64,000 nucleotides of DNA from Glandiceps talaboti. Taxonomy: Eukaryota; Hemichordata; Enteropneusta; Spengelidae. The stretch spans positions 92,501 through 156,500 of the forward strand of contig NC_135565.1 in the NCBI RefSeq assembly GCF_964340395.1. Direction: 5' to 3'. Of the stretch, positions 50,474 to 63,119 are shown in pieces (position 1 is the stretch's first letter; each line of letters begins with the position of its first letter). A program made the translations under genes and the position numbers. The notes below the pieces were generated by a model, which was given only the letters and a program-made list of their open reading frames with translations, made no database searches and was not told where the DNA came from.

Positions 50474-50838
50474 TAAGTATAAAGTTATATCAAAAGAAAC
50501 CTCCATTTGTGGGGCTGAGTCATCTCCGAGGACTGCTTGTTAAGTATAAAGTTATATCAAAAGAAACCTCCATTTGTGGGGCTGAGTCATCTCCGAGGAC
50601 TGCTTGCTAAGTATAAAGTTATATCAAAAGAAACCTCCATTTGTGGGGCTGAGTCATCTCCGAGGACTGCTTGCTAAGTATAAAGTTATATCAAAAGAAA
50701 CCTCCATTTGTGGGGCTGAGTCATCTCCGAGGACTGCTTGCTAAGTATAAAGTTATATCAAAAGAAACCTCCATTTGTGGGGCTGAGTCATCTCCGAGGA
50801 CTGCTTGCTAAGTATAAAGTTATATCAAAAGAAACTTT
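50474..50838. repeat. 67-bp minisatellite, right fragment
   Basis: Five full units (starts 50474, 50541, 50608, 50675, 50742) and a partial one. Units are almost identical, so the array is young or homogenised. Confidence 0.95.
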
Positions 50839-50849
50839 CATTTCAAACT

Positions 50850-51420
50850 GAAATGAGGAAAACACAAATTCTGACTATATCTATTATATTTTTATCAACT
50901 AAACTAAAGTTCATCATCTTTTCATTGTTGATAAGTGTGTGGCCATGGTTGCTAGGGCCAGCTGTGTCAAAATGTTTTGAACTGTAACTGCAGAATAACA
51001 CAGAAACATCCTCACCAACTTTCAGCTGCATCCATTTAGTAGTTTTCAAGATATAAGGTTTTTGACTAGAATTCACATTTTTACACCTAATTTGCATATC
51101 AATAATGGGACATCATGTTGTTAATTCACCTTCATGTACCTAAATGTCATGCCAATGTGCTCAGTAGTTTTGGAATTATAGATTTTTGACCAAAAATGCA
51201 CATTTTCAGACCTAATTTGCATATTACTGACGGCATCATCATGTCATGACAATCTTAATCTACACACCCCCAAGATCGTTCCCACCAAATTTCAGACCAA
51301 TCTGAAGTAGGCTTTTGAGTTTAAATTTTTTGACCCAAATCACACACTGGTCATTTTGATTTGAACAATTTCCCAACTAGACACCCCACGATATATTTAT
51401 ATCCTTAGGTCAAAGGTCAC
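50850..51420 (-). mobile_element. Family A body, reverse
   Basis: Reverse-strand family A units ('ttttgaccaaaaatgcacat', 'gcatattactgacggcatca') ending at 'gaacaatttcccaactagac'. The matching 5' hairpin lies after the tRNA-like array, at 51975-52010. Confidence 0.68.
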
Positions 51421-51492
51421 AGCTTTATAAAAAGAGTTGTCTTCTCACCACTGCCTTGAGAAAAGAAGGTAAATATCAGGATAAATTTACCT

Positions 51493-51903
51493 TATCTACC
51501 AGTTGGCACGTTAGCTCAGCTGGTTAGAGCACTGTGACTAGTGTTTAGGGGACGTAGGTTCAATTCACGGTATCTACCAGTTGGCACGTTAGCTCAGCTG
51601 GTTAGAGCACTCTGACGAGTGTTATGGGGACATGGGTTCAATTCACGTTATCTACCAGTTGGTACGTTAGCTCAGCTGGTTAGAGCACTGTGACTAGTGT
51701 TTAGGGGACGTGGGTTCAATTCACGTTATCTACCAGTTGGCACGTTAGCTCAGCTGGTTAGAGCACTGTGACTAGAGTTTAGGGGACGTGGGTGCAATTC
51801 ACGTTATCTACCAGTTGGCACGTTAGCTCAGCTGGTTAGAGCACTCTGACTAGTGTTTAGGGGACGTGGGTTCAATTCACGGTATCTACCAGTTGGCATG
51901 TTA
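51493..51903 (+). repeat. Tandem array of five tRNA-like units, 78-bp period
   Basis: Units start (ggcacg or variant) at 51505, 51583, 51661, 51739 and 51817, with a sixth partial at 51895: exactly 78 bp each time. Each unit reads like a tRNA. It has an A-box TTAGCTCAGCTGGTTAGAGC whose D-stem GCTC/GAGC pairs. It also has a T-arm in which CGTGG/TCACG pairs around GTTCAAT (B-box). The acceptor stem does not close and the anticodon stem is weak, so these are not functional tRNA genes by eye. Copies differ at a few sites. Other reading: a tRNA-derived SINE head amplified as a minisatellite. Confidence 0.85.
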
Positions 51904-51920
51904 TCCACACACAGAGAGCT

Positions 51921-51925
<5 letters not shown>

Positions 51926-51967
<42 letters not shown>

Positions 51968-52010
51968 TGCCTCTAGGGCTACTGAACCTACAAAGTTCAG
52001 ATGTGCTAAC
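51926..52010 (-). repeat. (ACAG)n microsatellite and family A 5' hairpin, reverse
   Basis: ACAG repeats at 51926-51966 are followed by 'tactgaacctacaaagttca' with outer arms 'tagggc' and 'tgtgcta' (51975-52010), a decayed version of the family A left hairpin. Confidence 0.75.
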
Positions 52011-52165
52011 AATGTATGCGAATAGCGATTCATAGACAAGTGAATATTCAAAAAATGTATGCAAATATGTCTAGCAACAAGCCCATGCTCATAGTAACAG
52101 CCAAATGATCATGTATATTGCACAGATAACAACAGGGCTGGATAGGCATTTGAATCAGAATGTGG
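52011..52165 (+). mobile_element. Family A 113-bp unit fragment, forward
   Basis: 'attcaaaaaatgtatgcaaa', 'ctagcaacaagcccatgctc' and 'aacaacagggctggatagg' are the forward A tail units. The reverse A copy (to 52010) is inserted ahead of it and B1 after it. Confidence 0.65.
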
Positions 52166-53590
52166 ACAAACAGTTTAACCAGATTTAAACTGAATGCCTT
52201 CCGTAAGGAATTTCATGATTTATGCAAGAAATTTAGCTCTATATCTGTTATTCGTCAAGTCCCAATGAAAGTTAGTTGTCAAAAATGTTGTTCAAATGCC
52301 TGCCATGCCTCCTATTCTCAGCACAGGAAAGCTTGCCATCCTCGACTTCACTCGGCTTTCGTGATCTCCTACATACCCGGGATATGGCATGTGCGTGTTG
52401 AACTTCCTTCTGTCCCACCACAAGTTTTATACACATTCCTTTAACACTATGGGAAAATTGTCAAGATTTTGTTGAGTGGCGCACCCTCACTGTACACTAA
52501 TTTTATAGAGGTCAATGTATAGGTCACCATTATTGATACATTGTCGCAAAATTTTCTTCGTAGGCTAGGTGAGGCTTAATAGTCTATTTTCCATATTTTG
52601 ACCACACACATGATTTGGGTATAAATTATAGATTATTACACTTGATAAATATGTGAGAGTGTATTTATATCCTGAGATACAGAGCTAGATAAATGATTAT
52701 GTACAAGCCTTGCAACAAACAGCGATAGTTTGTTATTGAGAGAAATCGGAAAAGAACACAGTAAAAAGGAGACGGTTCGAGGTCAATATAATACTTCCTA
52801 AACTTCTAATCGAAAATCTAAAAAGACACGATTTCTCTTTATTCATCTGCGCATTAGTGTATGAAATTTGAAAATGATAAGTCCATATTTGACGAAATTG
52901 AAACGATGATAAATATTTCCCTTGTTTGTGAACTCTGCGCTCATTGTAAACCTATTTTAAGGCCAAGAAAAAGAAATTGTTTTCTGGTGAGTTTGAATCA
53001 CTTAAATACCCTGACTCGGTCTTCTTTTTTCTCGTGTTTGTCCAGCCAATGCAGAGTGCAGATCCAAGGGAAACACAGAATAAGGTTGGCACATATGAAA
53101 CCCCTGAAAACAGAGTCTTTCTCAGTGTAGAGCTGTGTAGAGCACGAGTATAAAGTTGGCGTCAGATTCAGATTCAGATAGCGTCATATTGAGCGTCAGA
53201 TAGCCTCAGATCCGAATACACCCGGCGGCAGTGAGGCAGAATCCTTCCCTGTAGTCTCAACGGTATTATTTCAGGTTTGAGTCCGTCGGGTGTCTTTGGA
53301 TCTGAGGCCATCTGATGCTCAATATAACGTTCATAAGATAACACTACCTGAATCTGAATCTGAATCTGACGCCAACTTTATACTCGTTCCAATCGATTAA
53401 TTACTCAAATTGGTCATTAATATTCATCGGATTATTACCAAAACCAAATCAGTTATTGCCCTTACACTACGAAAGATGTCTATGAAATTTCGTTTGAATT
53501 GATGCAGCCGTTTTTTCGGAAATCGTGATACAGACACACACACACACAAACTTCATCGCTATATTAAAACCTTCCTTACGGAAGGTAAAA
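52166..53590 (-). mobile_element. Family B element copy 1, uninterrupted (Helentron-like)
   Basis: Reverse complement of 19507-20713 plus 25940-26149, lacking the DIRS. On its own strand: 5' TTTTTACCTTCCGTAAGG, then a TG tract. The 3' end has TTCCTTACGGAAGGC, a perfect hairpin CAGTTTAA-ATCTGG-TTAAACTG (52171-52192 on this strand) and TTTGT. It lies within family A sequence. No ORF of note. Confidence 0.82.
53146..53385. repeat. 240-bp foldback inside B1
   Basis: Same foldback as 19715-19954, with identical 18-bp end repeats (GAGTATAAAGTTGGCGTC). Confidence 0.85.
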
Positions 53591-54778
53591 ACTGTACAAC
53601 TGGTTGTGCTACAACGCCATTGACGCTATTTTTTATTAACCTCTTGTACTTGCTGATTGCTTTGATATTTCGTGGTCATGTTACTTTTGGTGTCTAGTTG
53701 GGAAATTGTTCAAATGAATATGATTGCATCCAGAGATGTGGGTTTTAGGTAAGAAAATGTGATTTTTGGTCAAAAAACTTAAACTCCAAAACTACTGGGC
53801 AGATTGGCATGAAATTTGGTGGGAACATTCTTAGGAGTGAGTAAAGTAAAATTTGTTCATGACATGATGATTCCCTTGGTAATATGCAAATTAGGGCTGA
53901 TAATGTGTCTTTTTGGTCAAAAACCTATAATTCCAAAACTACTCAGCAGATTGGGCTGAAATTTGACAGGGATGCATCTGTGTGTGTTTAGATGAAGAAA
54001 TATTAAGCATATAATGATCTCATCAGTAATATGCAAATTCGGTGTAAAAATGTGAATTTTGGTCAAAAATTTATATCTCAACAAGTACTTGGTGAATGAG
54101 ACTGAAACTTGGTGAGATGTTTCTAGATTTTCTTCAAAATATTTTGACACAATTGGCCTGAGCAACTATGACCACGCTGTTGGCAACAACCAAATGGCAG
54201 TATATTTTGGTCAAATAACATTGTCTGGTAGGCATGTGACTAAACATTTAAAAAATGTATGCAAATATCCCTAGCAACCACGCCCATAGTAACAGCCAAA
54301 TAGTCGTGTATTTCACAAAGATAACAGGGATTAATAGACAATTGAACCAACATTCAAAAAAAATTATGTAAATTTGCCTAGCAACAAGACCACACCCATA
54401 CCAAGAGCCAAATAATCACATATATTACAAAGATAATAATAGGAATAGAAGACAAATGTATGCAAATGTGCCTAGCAACAAGACCATGCCCATAGCAACA
54501 GGCAAATGATCACATACCGGTATATTGCGAAGATAACAGGGATTAATAGACAAATGAATAAACATTCAAAAAATGTATGCAAGTTACCTAGCAACAAGAC
54601 CATGTCCATAGCAACAGCCAAATGATCGCGTATATTGCAAAGATAACAACAGGGCTGGCTCGGCAACTGGATAGTCATTCAGTAAATGAACACCTTTTCC
54701 TAGGATGGATCAGCATATGGGTTAAACATTTTTAAAAAATGTACAGTTGTGCTACAACGCCATTGGCACTATTTTTAT
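53591..54778 (+). mobile_element. Family A sequences, forward
   Basis: A 3'-end piece (53591-53635, 'gttgtgctacaacgcc') is followed by a 5'-truncated copy with core units and four to five 113-bp units. It ends with CAGTTGTGCTA (54744-54754), CGCCATTGGC and CTATTTTTA. Confidence 0.75.
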
Positions 54779-54926
54779 CTAAAACGTAGCCTTCCCTGAG
54801 AAATGATTTGTAAAATGTGATCTGGCCCTCCCCCTTGTCATTACTGAAGTCTCCCTAACACATGTCATTTCGAATTTACAAGTACTTGATTTTTATAATT
54901 GATTTCTATTTGTCTTTTATTTTCAG

Positions 54927-55057
54927 GAGGAAACTTTGATATTAAAGATTTTCATGATGCAGTTCTATCATGTGGTCCTGTACCCCTTACAGTACTAGAG
55001 TTGCTAATTGATAAATTTATTGAGAACAAGTTGTCAACAGTAACTACCAATGGGTAA
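54927..55057 (+). CDS. DUF885-family protein, terminal exon 8
   Basis: Encodes GNFDIKDFHDAVLSCGPVPL, TVLELLIDKFIENK and the tail LSTVTTNG, then TAA (55055-55057) followed by TGA. It matches the family C-terminus 'FD...FHD.VL..G..PL..LE..I..W'. The acceptor is 'cttttattttcag', phase 1. The last seven codons and the stop belong to the first unit of a 31-bp tandem repeat, so the extreme C-terminus may be species-specific. Confidence 0.96.
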
Positions 55058-55157
55058 TGATATATCAACAGTAACTACCAGTGGGTAATGATATATCAAC
55101 AGTAACTACCAGTGGGTAATGATATATCAACAGTATCTACCAGTGAATGGCATTAAC
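55034..55157. repeat. 31-bp tandem repeat spanning the stop codon
   Basis: Four units starting at 55034, 55065, 55096 and 55127 ('tcaacagtaactaccagtgg' plus 'gtaatgatata'). The first encodes the C-terminus and stop; the rest lie in the 3' UTR. Confidence 0.93.
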
Positions 55158-55262
55158 TCTAACATCGAATGTTTTGTTGATGCAGTTTTTCATTAGTTTT
55201 CAGTCAATAATTTGTTGTACAACTCAATCCAGAAAAAAGTTTTTCTGAAGTTTGATTAAAGA

Positions 55263-55268
55263 AATAAA
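55263..55268 (+). terminator. Candidate polyadenylation signal AATAAA
   Basis: AATAAA 206 nt after the stop, in 'attaaagaaataaaatac'. About 40 nt later the (GA)n tract begins, so cleavage would fall at or in the start of that tract. Confidence 0.5.
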
Positions 55269-55301
55269 ATACATAAAAAGACCTAAAAAAAACCCTAACT
55301 T

Positions 55302-56670
<1,369 letters not shown>

Positions 56671-56738
<68 letters not shown>

Positions 56739-56740
56739 TT
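56671..56740. repeat. (GA)n microsatellite with GACA interruptions
   Basis: About 70 bp of GA with two 'gaca' interruptions. Confidence 0.96.
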
Positions 56741-56939
56741 CTTTTTATATAGCCCTTTCCCACTCTGTGCTCAAAGTGCTTTACATTTATTACCCCTGGC
56801 ATGGATAAAATAGAAGGAGGGAGTATAAAAGGCAATGGTTGTTGGCATAGCAACATTTAGAGCATTATTTTCACAAATAGTGAGATAGTCAATAGAGTTC
56901 TACCATTTGTAGTCAACAATTGTCAACTAAATTATCAGA

Positions 56940-57700
56940 TGTTTGACTGCCGTCCGTCCGTCAACTTTTTGTATTTCATTCTTCTTCTCCAAAACTAATG
57001 GGCCTATTGAGCTGAAATTTAGTGTGAAGGTGTCTTGAAATATCCAGATATGATTTTGTTCAAGAGAATTTTGCCAGGTCATAAATAGGCAAATTAGGTC
57101 TAAAAATAGGACTTTTGGGTAAAAATACTTTAAAAATCTTCTTCGAAACAACTCAGCCAATTGAGCTGAAATTTGGTGTGGAAGAGTCTTAAAATGCCAA
57201 GATCAAATTTTGTTGAAGAGAATTTGACCGGTTGATAAATATGCAAATTAGGTCTAAAATAGAACATTTTGGTAAAAATACTCTAAAAATCTTCTCCGAA
57301 ACAACTTGGCCAATTGAGCTGAAATTTGAACCACATTTAAACTGAATTCCTCCCATAAGGGAATCACTTATTATGCAAATTACCCATTAAAACTAAAAAA
57401 ACTATGGTTATTAACTTAGGTTAATGTATGTGCCAAATTATACAGAATTTGCAGAGTGTATGATGCTGCTTAATTTAAACTGGATATCATTCATTATTCA
57501 AATTACTCATTAGAGGTAAAAGTTGCATCTCAACAAATGTCATAGGACAGGTGTGTTTTTATTATGCTTGATATATGTATATTTTATAAAAATTGAGGCT
57601 TGCATTAAATTTGTAAGAAACAGCCTAGTTACCTAAAATTATTAATCATGCAATTTTTTCATTAAAACTCTAAACTTTAGCAACAAATTTTATAGAACAT
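56940..57700. repeat. Relative of the family A core
   Basis: Units of about 125 bp with 'ttgagctgaaatttggtgtg' and 'aaattaggtctaaaa', diverged from A. No A-type ends seen nearby. Confidence 0.6.
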
Positions 57701-58012
57701 ATCCGCCTCGTTATGGTTTATAGAACATATCCGCCTCGTTATGGTTTATAGAACATATCCGCCTCGTTATGGTTTATAGAACATATCCGCCTCGTTATGG
57801 TTTATAGAACATATCCGCCTCGTTATGGTTTATATAAGTACTGTACGGTACATCAACAAATTTTATAGAACATATCCGCCTCGTTATGGTTTATATAAGT
57901 ACTGTACGGTACATCAACAAATTTTATAGAACATATCCGCCTCGTTATGGTTTATAGAACATATCCGCCTCGTTATGGTTTATAGAACATATCCGCCTCG
58001 TTATGGTTTACA
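57700..58012. repeat. 28-bp repeat with a higher-order unit
   Basis: Ten units of 'tagaacatatccgcctcgtt' plus 'atggttta'. A longer spacer with 'gtactgtacggtacatc' occurs twice at a 63-bp step. It grew from a single such block in the diverged about 130-bp units that follow (58013-58300). Confidence 0.9.
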
Positions 58013-58399
58013 TAAGTACTAAATGATATTGAAATTCAAGTATGCATTCTTAAGATGTATCCTAATTACCAAAAATCATTAATCATGCAAATTATTCATT
58101 AACACTGTAATGGTATATCAACAAACTTTATAGGACATATGCGTTTTCTTATGGTTAAGATATGTACTAAATTATATTGAAATTGAAGTATGCATTCTTA
58201 AGATATAGCCTAATTACTGAAAATAATTAATTATGTAAATTATTCATTAACGCTGTAAGGTACATCAACTTATCATGTAGGACAAATGCCCTTGGTTATG
58301 TTTAACTAATATATTAAAATATACTGAAATTGCTTAGTCAATTTCGTTGATATGCAAATTGACCTAATTAACATGAACAGATCTCACTAACATAATATG

Positions 58400-59025
58400 T
58401 ACCAAATTTCATGACACACCCATAGTAACAGCCAAATAGTCATGTAAAGATAACAACAGGGATTAATAGACAATTGAACCAACATTCAAAAAATGTATGT
58501 AAATGTGCCCAGCAACAAGACCACGCCCATAGCAACAGCCACATGACCACATATATTGCAAAGATAACAAGAGATTAATAGACAAATGAATAAACATTCA
58601 AAAAATGTATGCAAATGTGCCCAGCAAGACCATGCCCATAGCAACAGCCAAATGACCACGTATATTGCAAAGATAACAACAAAGATTAATAGACAAATGA
58701 CCAAACATTCAAAAAATGTATGCAAATATACCTAGCAACAAGACCACGCCCATAGCAACAGCCATATGATCACATATATTGCAAAGATAACATCAGGGAT
58801 TCATAGATAAATGAACAAACATTCAAAAAATGTATGCAAATATGTCTAGCAACATGACCATGCCCATAGCAACAGCCAAATGATCGTGTGTATTGCAAAG
58901 ATAATAACAGCGTTGGATAGGCAACTGGATAATCATTCAGCAAATGAACCTATACCTAGCATGGATCAGCATGTGGGTAAACATTGTTTTAAAAACTGTA
59001 CAGTTGTGTGCTACAACGCCATTGT
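58400..59025 (+). mobile_element. Family A 3' half
   Basis: Five 113-bp units ('agcaacaagaccacgcccat') and the 3' signature with a TG insertion ('cagttgtgtgctacaacg', 'ccattgttc'). The terminal hairpin is damaged. Confidence 0.72.
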
Positions 59026-59980
59026 TCTTGCAAAAGACACTCTAAAGCATAATACCGCACACTGCATAGTTAATTTTACATGTTACATTTTCAGTAATTT
59101 TAAGTGTATCTGGAAAATTGCTGACCAAAATCGATTGCTTCACATGTATAAAGCTCTTTAGATATGAACCCTATGAGAAGTTGATTGTCTGTTCACGGAC
59201 ATACAAAATATTCATGGTTAACCAAAAGTTCTAGGATATCTCTTAGATTGACTGAACTATTAATATTGATTAATTCAGCTAATTATCAAGTACAATATTA
59301 TAAATGGAGTTAACATACTTGTATAACCCATGTCAATAACTGTCACACATAATGATGTACTTGCATCATATAATGAATTGTTTGCATCATATAAAGATAT
59401 GTTCACATCATATAGTCAATATATTGTTTTCTTTAGACTTAACACAACTGTGGCTTTCCATACATGTACACGTTTGCACTCCTCAAGGCACTTGTTTGTC
59501 TTGTTCATAATTGTTCAGTTTAATCATGGCACTGGCTCAACCCCCTCCATTCATTGACCACACTGCTAATTTTAACCAAAATATTTTTGAAAGGTTTTGA
59601 ATAATGAAATGTGATAAATGTCATTGGTTTCAAAATAGAACTTAAAAAATGTCATAAAAATGTTTTCTGTACTACAGCAGTTTCTAAACTAGATTACTAA
59701 TTCAATTCACTTACTACTGGGTATGTTGTCCAGTATATTGCTGACAACATGATAGCCTTGAAAATAAATACATTCTAATACCAAGGAAATGTAATATTAT
59801 GATCTGCTGACAAAATGTTACTCGCAGTATACAGTCACTCAATGTGGATACTAGATATCCTAGGAGAGATGTAAAATCTAATTTTCCTCCTAACTTTGCA
59901 CTGTGTCAGTACTATAGAAATCCTGGCTACAGAAAGTAGCCCTTTACTAGATCATCATCAAACAAGTCTGTGTTTATAAT
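59026..59980. other. No recognisable gene
   Basis: AT-rich unique-looking DNA. A short 'catcatataatga' / 'catcatataaaga' repetition near 59365-59410 is the only pattern noticed. Confidence 0.45.
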
Positions 59981-60520
59981 TAGTTCCAGGGCGCCCTCTA
60001 AGGGTGACCTGGAACTAGTGTTTTACTGAGGTTTCTCACTTTCTATCCACTTCCGGTTTACAACTCTATAGGGGTCCCCCCACGCATGTCTTCCTTCGCA
60101 TTTAGTGAAACTGCGCGATCACAGAAACAAGTGTAATTTTACCCCTTTCATATAGTGTTGGTTTAATATGTCAATATTAACAATATTATCGTCATTTTAT
60201 TGTATTCTGATAGAAATATTCTGAGCCATAACTCGGGAAACAAATGCCTGTGATGTGGACAGTGGCACGTACGTCATGTCAGCAAAGACACGACTACCAA
60301 AAACTAACTAATTTGACAGAAGACATGTTTATTTGTACAAAACTGTCAAATCAAAATCATGCTTTTACTATGTGCTTGTTGTTGGTACATGGTGTTGCAT
60401 GTAGCATGTTTCTCTCTGACGGAGGTATCAGAGTCCTCGATGACTTTTCCTTATTTTTCTTAGATGATAACTCAAACAGAGCCTTCATGCTTGTTCTTAC
60501 CTTACTGTGCCCTGGAACTA
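59981..60520. mobile_element. Family F inverted-repeat element
   Basis: Perfect 12-bp terminal inverted repeats, TAGTTCCAGGGC (59981-59992) and GCCCTGGAACTA (60509-60520). The 5' motif also pairs with CCTGGAACTA at 60008-60017, making a 5' hairpin. If the outer TA is a target duplication this is a Tc1/mariner-style MITE. If not, the TTAG start resembles families C-E. A 98-codon open frame inside has no known motif. Confidence 0.7.
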
Positions 60521-60937
60521 CGCTTTTGCTTGCATACTAGTTTTGTTTATCAGTCATTCACATAATATATATTCTCCGAGAATTCGATTAATATTGTGTT
60601 CACCTTGGAAAATATTTCATTCTTGGTAGTTTATGGTGTAAAACAATAGCAAGACAAAAGGGGGTTTCACATGTAGCCTGGTAACATGTATTAAACTTGG
60701 TCACAGGTATCAAAGAAGAAGTGAAACACAAACACAGAAAAGTAATTTCTGATAAGACATGTAATTCGTACTATAGCTATGCCAAGTAACAGTTCAATAG
60801 TTTGTACATATATGATAAATCAACACATCAGTAGGTAAAAAAACTAATTCTTTTAGTAAGGCCTCAGAACCCCTTCCCCACCCCTTCTAATTAAATTGGT
60901 AAAATTGTTGCCCACAGCACAATCAATTTCAAATCAG
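60521..60937. other. No recognisable gene
   Basis: Unique-looking AT-rich sequence between element F and the 37-bp array. Confidence 0.45.
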
Positions 60938-61204
60938 TATGTAGTATTATGTAGTGCTATGAATACAAAGCCAGTAAGTAGTATTATGTAGTGCTATGAA
61001 TACAAAGCCAGTATGTAGTATTATGTAGTGCTATGAATACAAAGCCAGTATGTAGTATTATGTAGTACTATGAATACAAAGCCAGTATGTAGTAGTATGT
61101 AGTGCTATGAATACAAAGCCAGTATGTAGTATTATGTAGTGCTATGAATACAAAGCCAGTATGTAGTATTATGTAGTGCTATGAATACAAAGCCAGTATG
61201 TAGT
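60938..61204. repeat. 37-bp minisatellite
   Basis: About seven nearly identical units of 'agtatgtagtattatgtagt' plus 'gctatgaatacaaagcc'. Confidence 0.95.
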
Positions 61205-61875
61205 GATTGGCACAATAAATGTATTTTAGTGCCATGCATAACAATTTGTTTCCCCATTTTTCAATCTGACATTTTTAGAAATGTTTGTATTGGAGTACAA
61301 CACAGATTTCATTATAAAAGCCCTCCTCTCACCCCCACCCTACAATAAAAGAATTTAGTTTTTACCCTACATTGAACTATTGATTTCAACCATAAATCAA
61401 TTTGGGACTTCTAATGGAGATGATTGTAGTTATCATACATTAGATGTACAAACATATATAGGAACTAGACTAACTATATACATGGACATTGAATATCCAA
61501 TATCTAGACACAGGCTGGGTCAGGCACTTTTAGTCACAGTGTTTGCCACATATTATTTCAAAGTGTCCTAAATTGGTTATGTTTGTGCACAATTCCACAT
61601 GTTCAGGTCAATGGAGGAACAGATTTTAGAGCCAGTAAATCTTAAGGTATTTCATTTCTTATGTGTTACATGTACAGCTACACATGTACGTTTTACTACC
61701 ACAAGATGACACAATGCAACTCGTGGCGTGCAATAGCGAGAAGTCATTTCTAACAAATAACTGTTGCTTAAATGTGGCCATGGTGCAGTGTTGTGACAGA
61801 TTTTATGTTATATTTGAATGTATATTTATAGCTATTTGTGTAAGGTTTATTTAATGCACATACATTTTTTTGTTT
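61205..61875. other. No recognisable gene
   Basis: AT-rich sequence with short open frames lacking motifs. Confidence 0.45.
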
Positions 61876-62112
61876 AATAGCTCGCACAGCGCCCGCAAGA
61901 GGCAGCATAGCAGCTCAATGACTAGTACGCATGCGTGTCCTATATACTATGTGGTTTTTTGGTGGTTTTACCCAAGGATGCATTGCGGTACAATGGCTAC
62001 GATGTGCAATCTCCATACTATAGAAGGGCGCTATCTATGATATCATCGTGAAGCAGCCCCTCACAAATGAATCTACCCAGCTGTGCGAGCTTAAGGGCTT
62101 TGGCCTAGTATG
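61876..62112 (+). mobile_element. Family E element, copy 2 (forward, short)
   Basis: Starts AATAGCTCGCACAGC. Near the end it has GCTGTGCGAGCTTA, then GGGCTTTGGCC and TAGTATGG. Shares 'gtacgcatgcgt' and 'gaatctaccc' blocks with E1, but is less than half its length. Confidence 0.7.
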
Positions 62113-62324
62113 GACATTTAAGTACAGGAGCGTGGCTCATGATTTTGTTTAGTTGAAAACAAGGTGAACCCCCCTTTATTCACTACGTAAAAATGATGAC
62201 CCCCCTTCTTTGAGTCCCAAATTAAGGTGGCCCCCCTCTGATTTGCCGCCCCCACCCCCACCCCCAACACCCCCCCCCCCCAGCCGTCAAAACTGTTCAC
62301 TCCCTAAACACATACACATGCACA
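62113..62324. other. Short spacer with C-rich runs
   Basis: C homopolymer-rich stretch (around 62247-62280) between element E2 and the duplicated segment. No gene seen. Confidence 0.5.
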
Positions 62325-62609
62325 TTTGACACACACATCCGGATAAGTTAGAAAACAAATGTTTAATGGAAATAAAATAATACTAAAGCAATAATACAAG
62401 ACACGCATAACAAAGGCAAAGGTAACTACATGTCAAATAAATCTATCATAAACCAAAACCACTTTGGGCAGAGGGCTCTACTGATCTGGTCGATGGCAAG
62501 ATGGGTGAGTATGAATTGTGGTGCCAGCTGAGGCAAGTTGGGGGCCTGTTGGAGGCCGAGTGATGCCAGTTGGAGGCGAATGGGGGCAGAAGTACGAAGT
62601 ACGGTCCCC
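62325..62609. repeat. 285-bp direct duplication, first copy
   Basis: Almost identical to 62835-63119 (offset 510 bp), from 'tttgacacacacatccggat' to 'gaagtacggtcccc'. I noticed one substitution inside (ggctct/ggcact). Confidence 0.95.
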
Positions 62610-62834
62610 CAAAGTGCCATAGACCAGGTCAGTTGCCAAGAGGAGGTTGAAAGGGGTGGTGGTGGGAATGTGGAGAAGTGTACTACAGCTATGATGGTAG
62701 CGAATTCTTGTGAAAGAATGAGGTGATAGGCAATAAATGTGTGACTGGTATGGTCTGTAAACAGAGGTTATGTAATTGCTAGGTGTGTACCTTCCTGTGT
62801 TGTCAAACACTTATTTAACAAGTTAAATATTGTA

Positions 62835-63119
62835 TTTGACACACACATCCGGATAAGTTAGAAAACAAATGTTTAATGGAAATAAAATAATACTAAAGCA
62901 ATAATACAAGACACGCATAACAAAGGCAAAGGTAACTACATGTCAAATAAATCTATCATAAACCAAAACCACTTTGGGCAGAGGGCACTACTGATCTGGT
63001 CGATGGCAAGATGGGTGAGTATGAATTGTGGTGCCAGCTGAGGCAAGTTGGGGGCCTGTTGGAGGCCGAGTGATGCCAGTTGGAGGCGAATGGGGGCAGA
63101 AGTACGAAGTACGGTCCCC
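62835..63119. repeat. 285-bp direct duplication, second copy
   Basis: See the first copy. Here it runs straight into the GC-rich segment at 63120, while the first copy runs into 225 bp of other sequence. Confidence 0.95.

Noticed and set aside
51505-51894. Cluster of five functional tRNA genes
   Set aside because: The acceptor stem does not pair and the anticodon stem is poor in every unit, and no convincing anticodon loop can be placed.
60244-60540. 98-codon open frame as a small protein gene
   Set aside because: Lies within the inverted-repeat element F, with no motif and no splice or promoter context.
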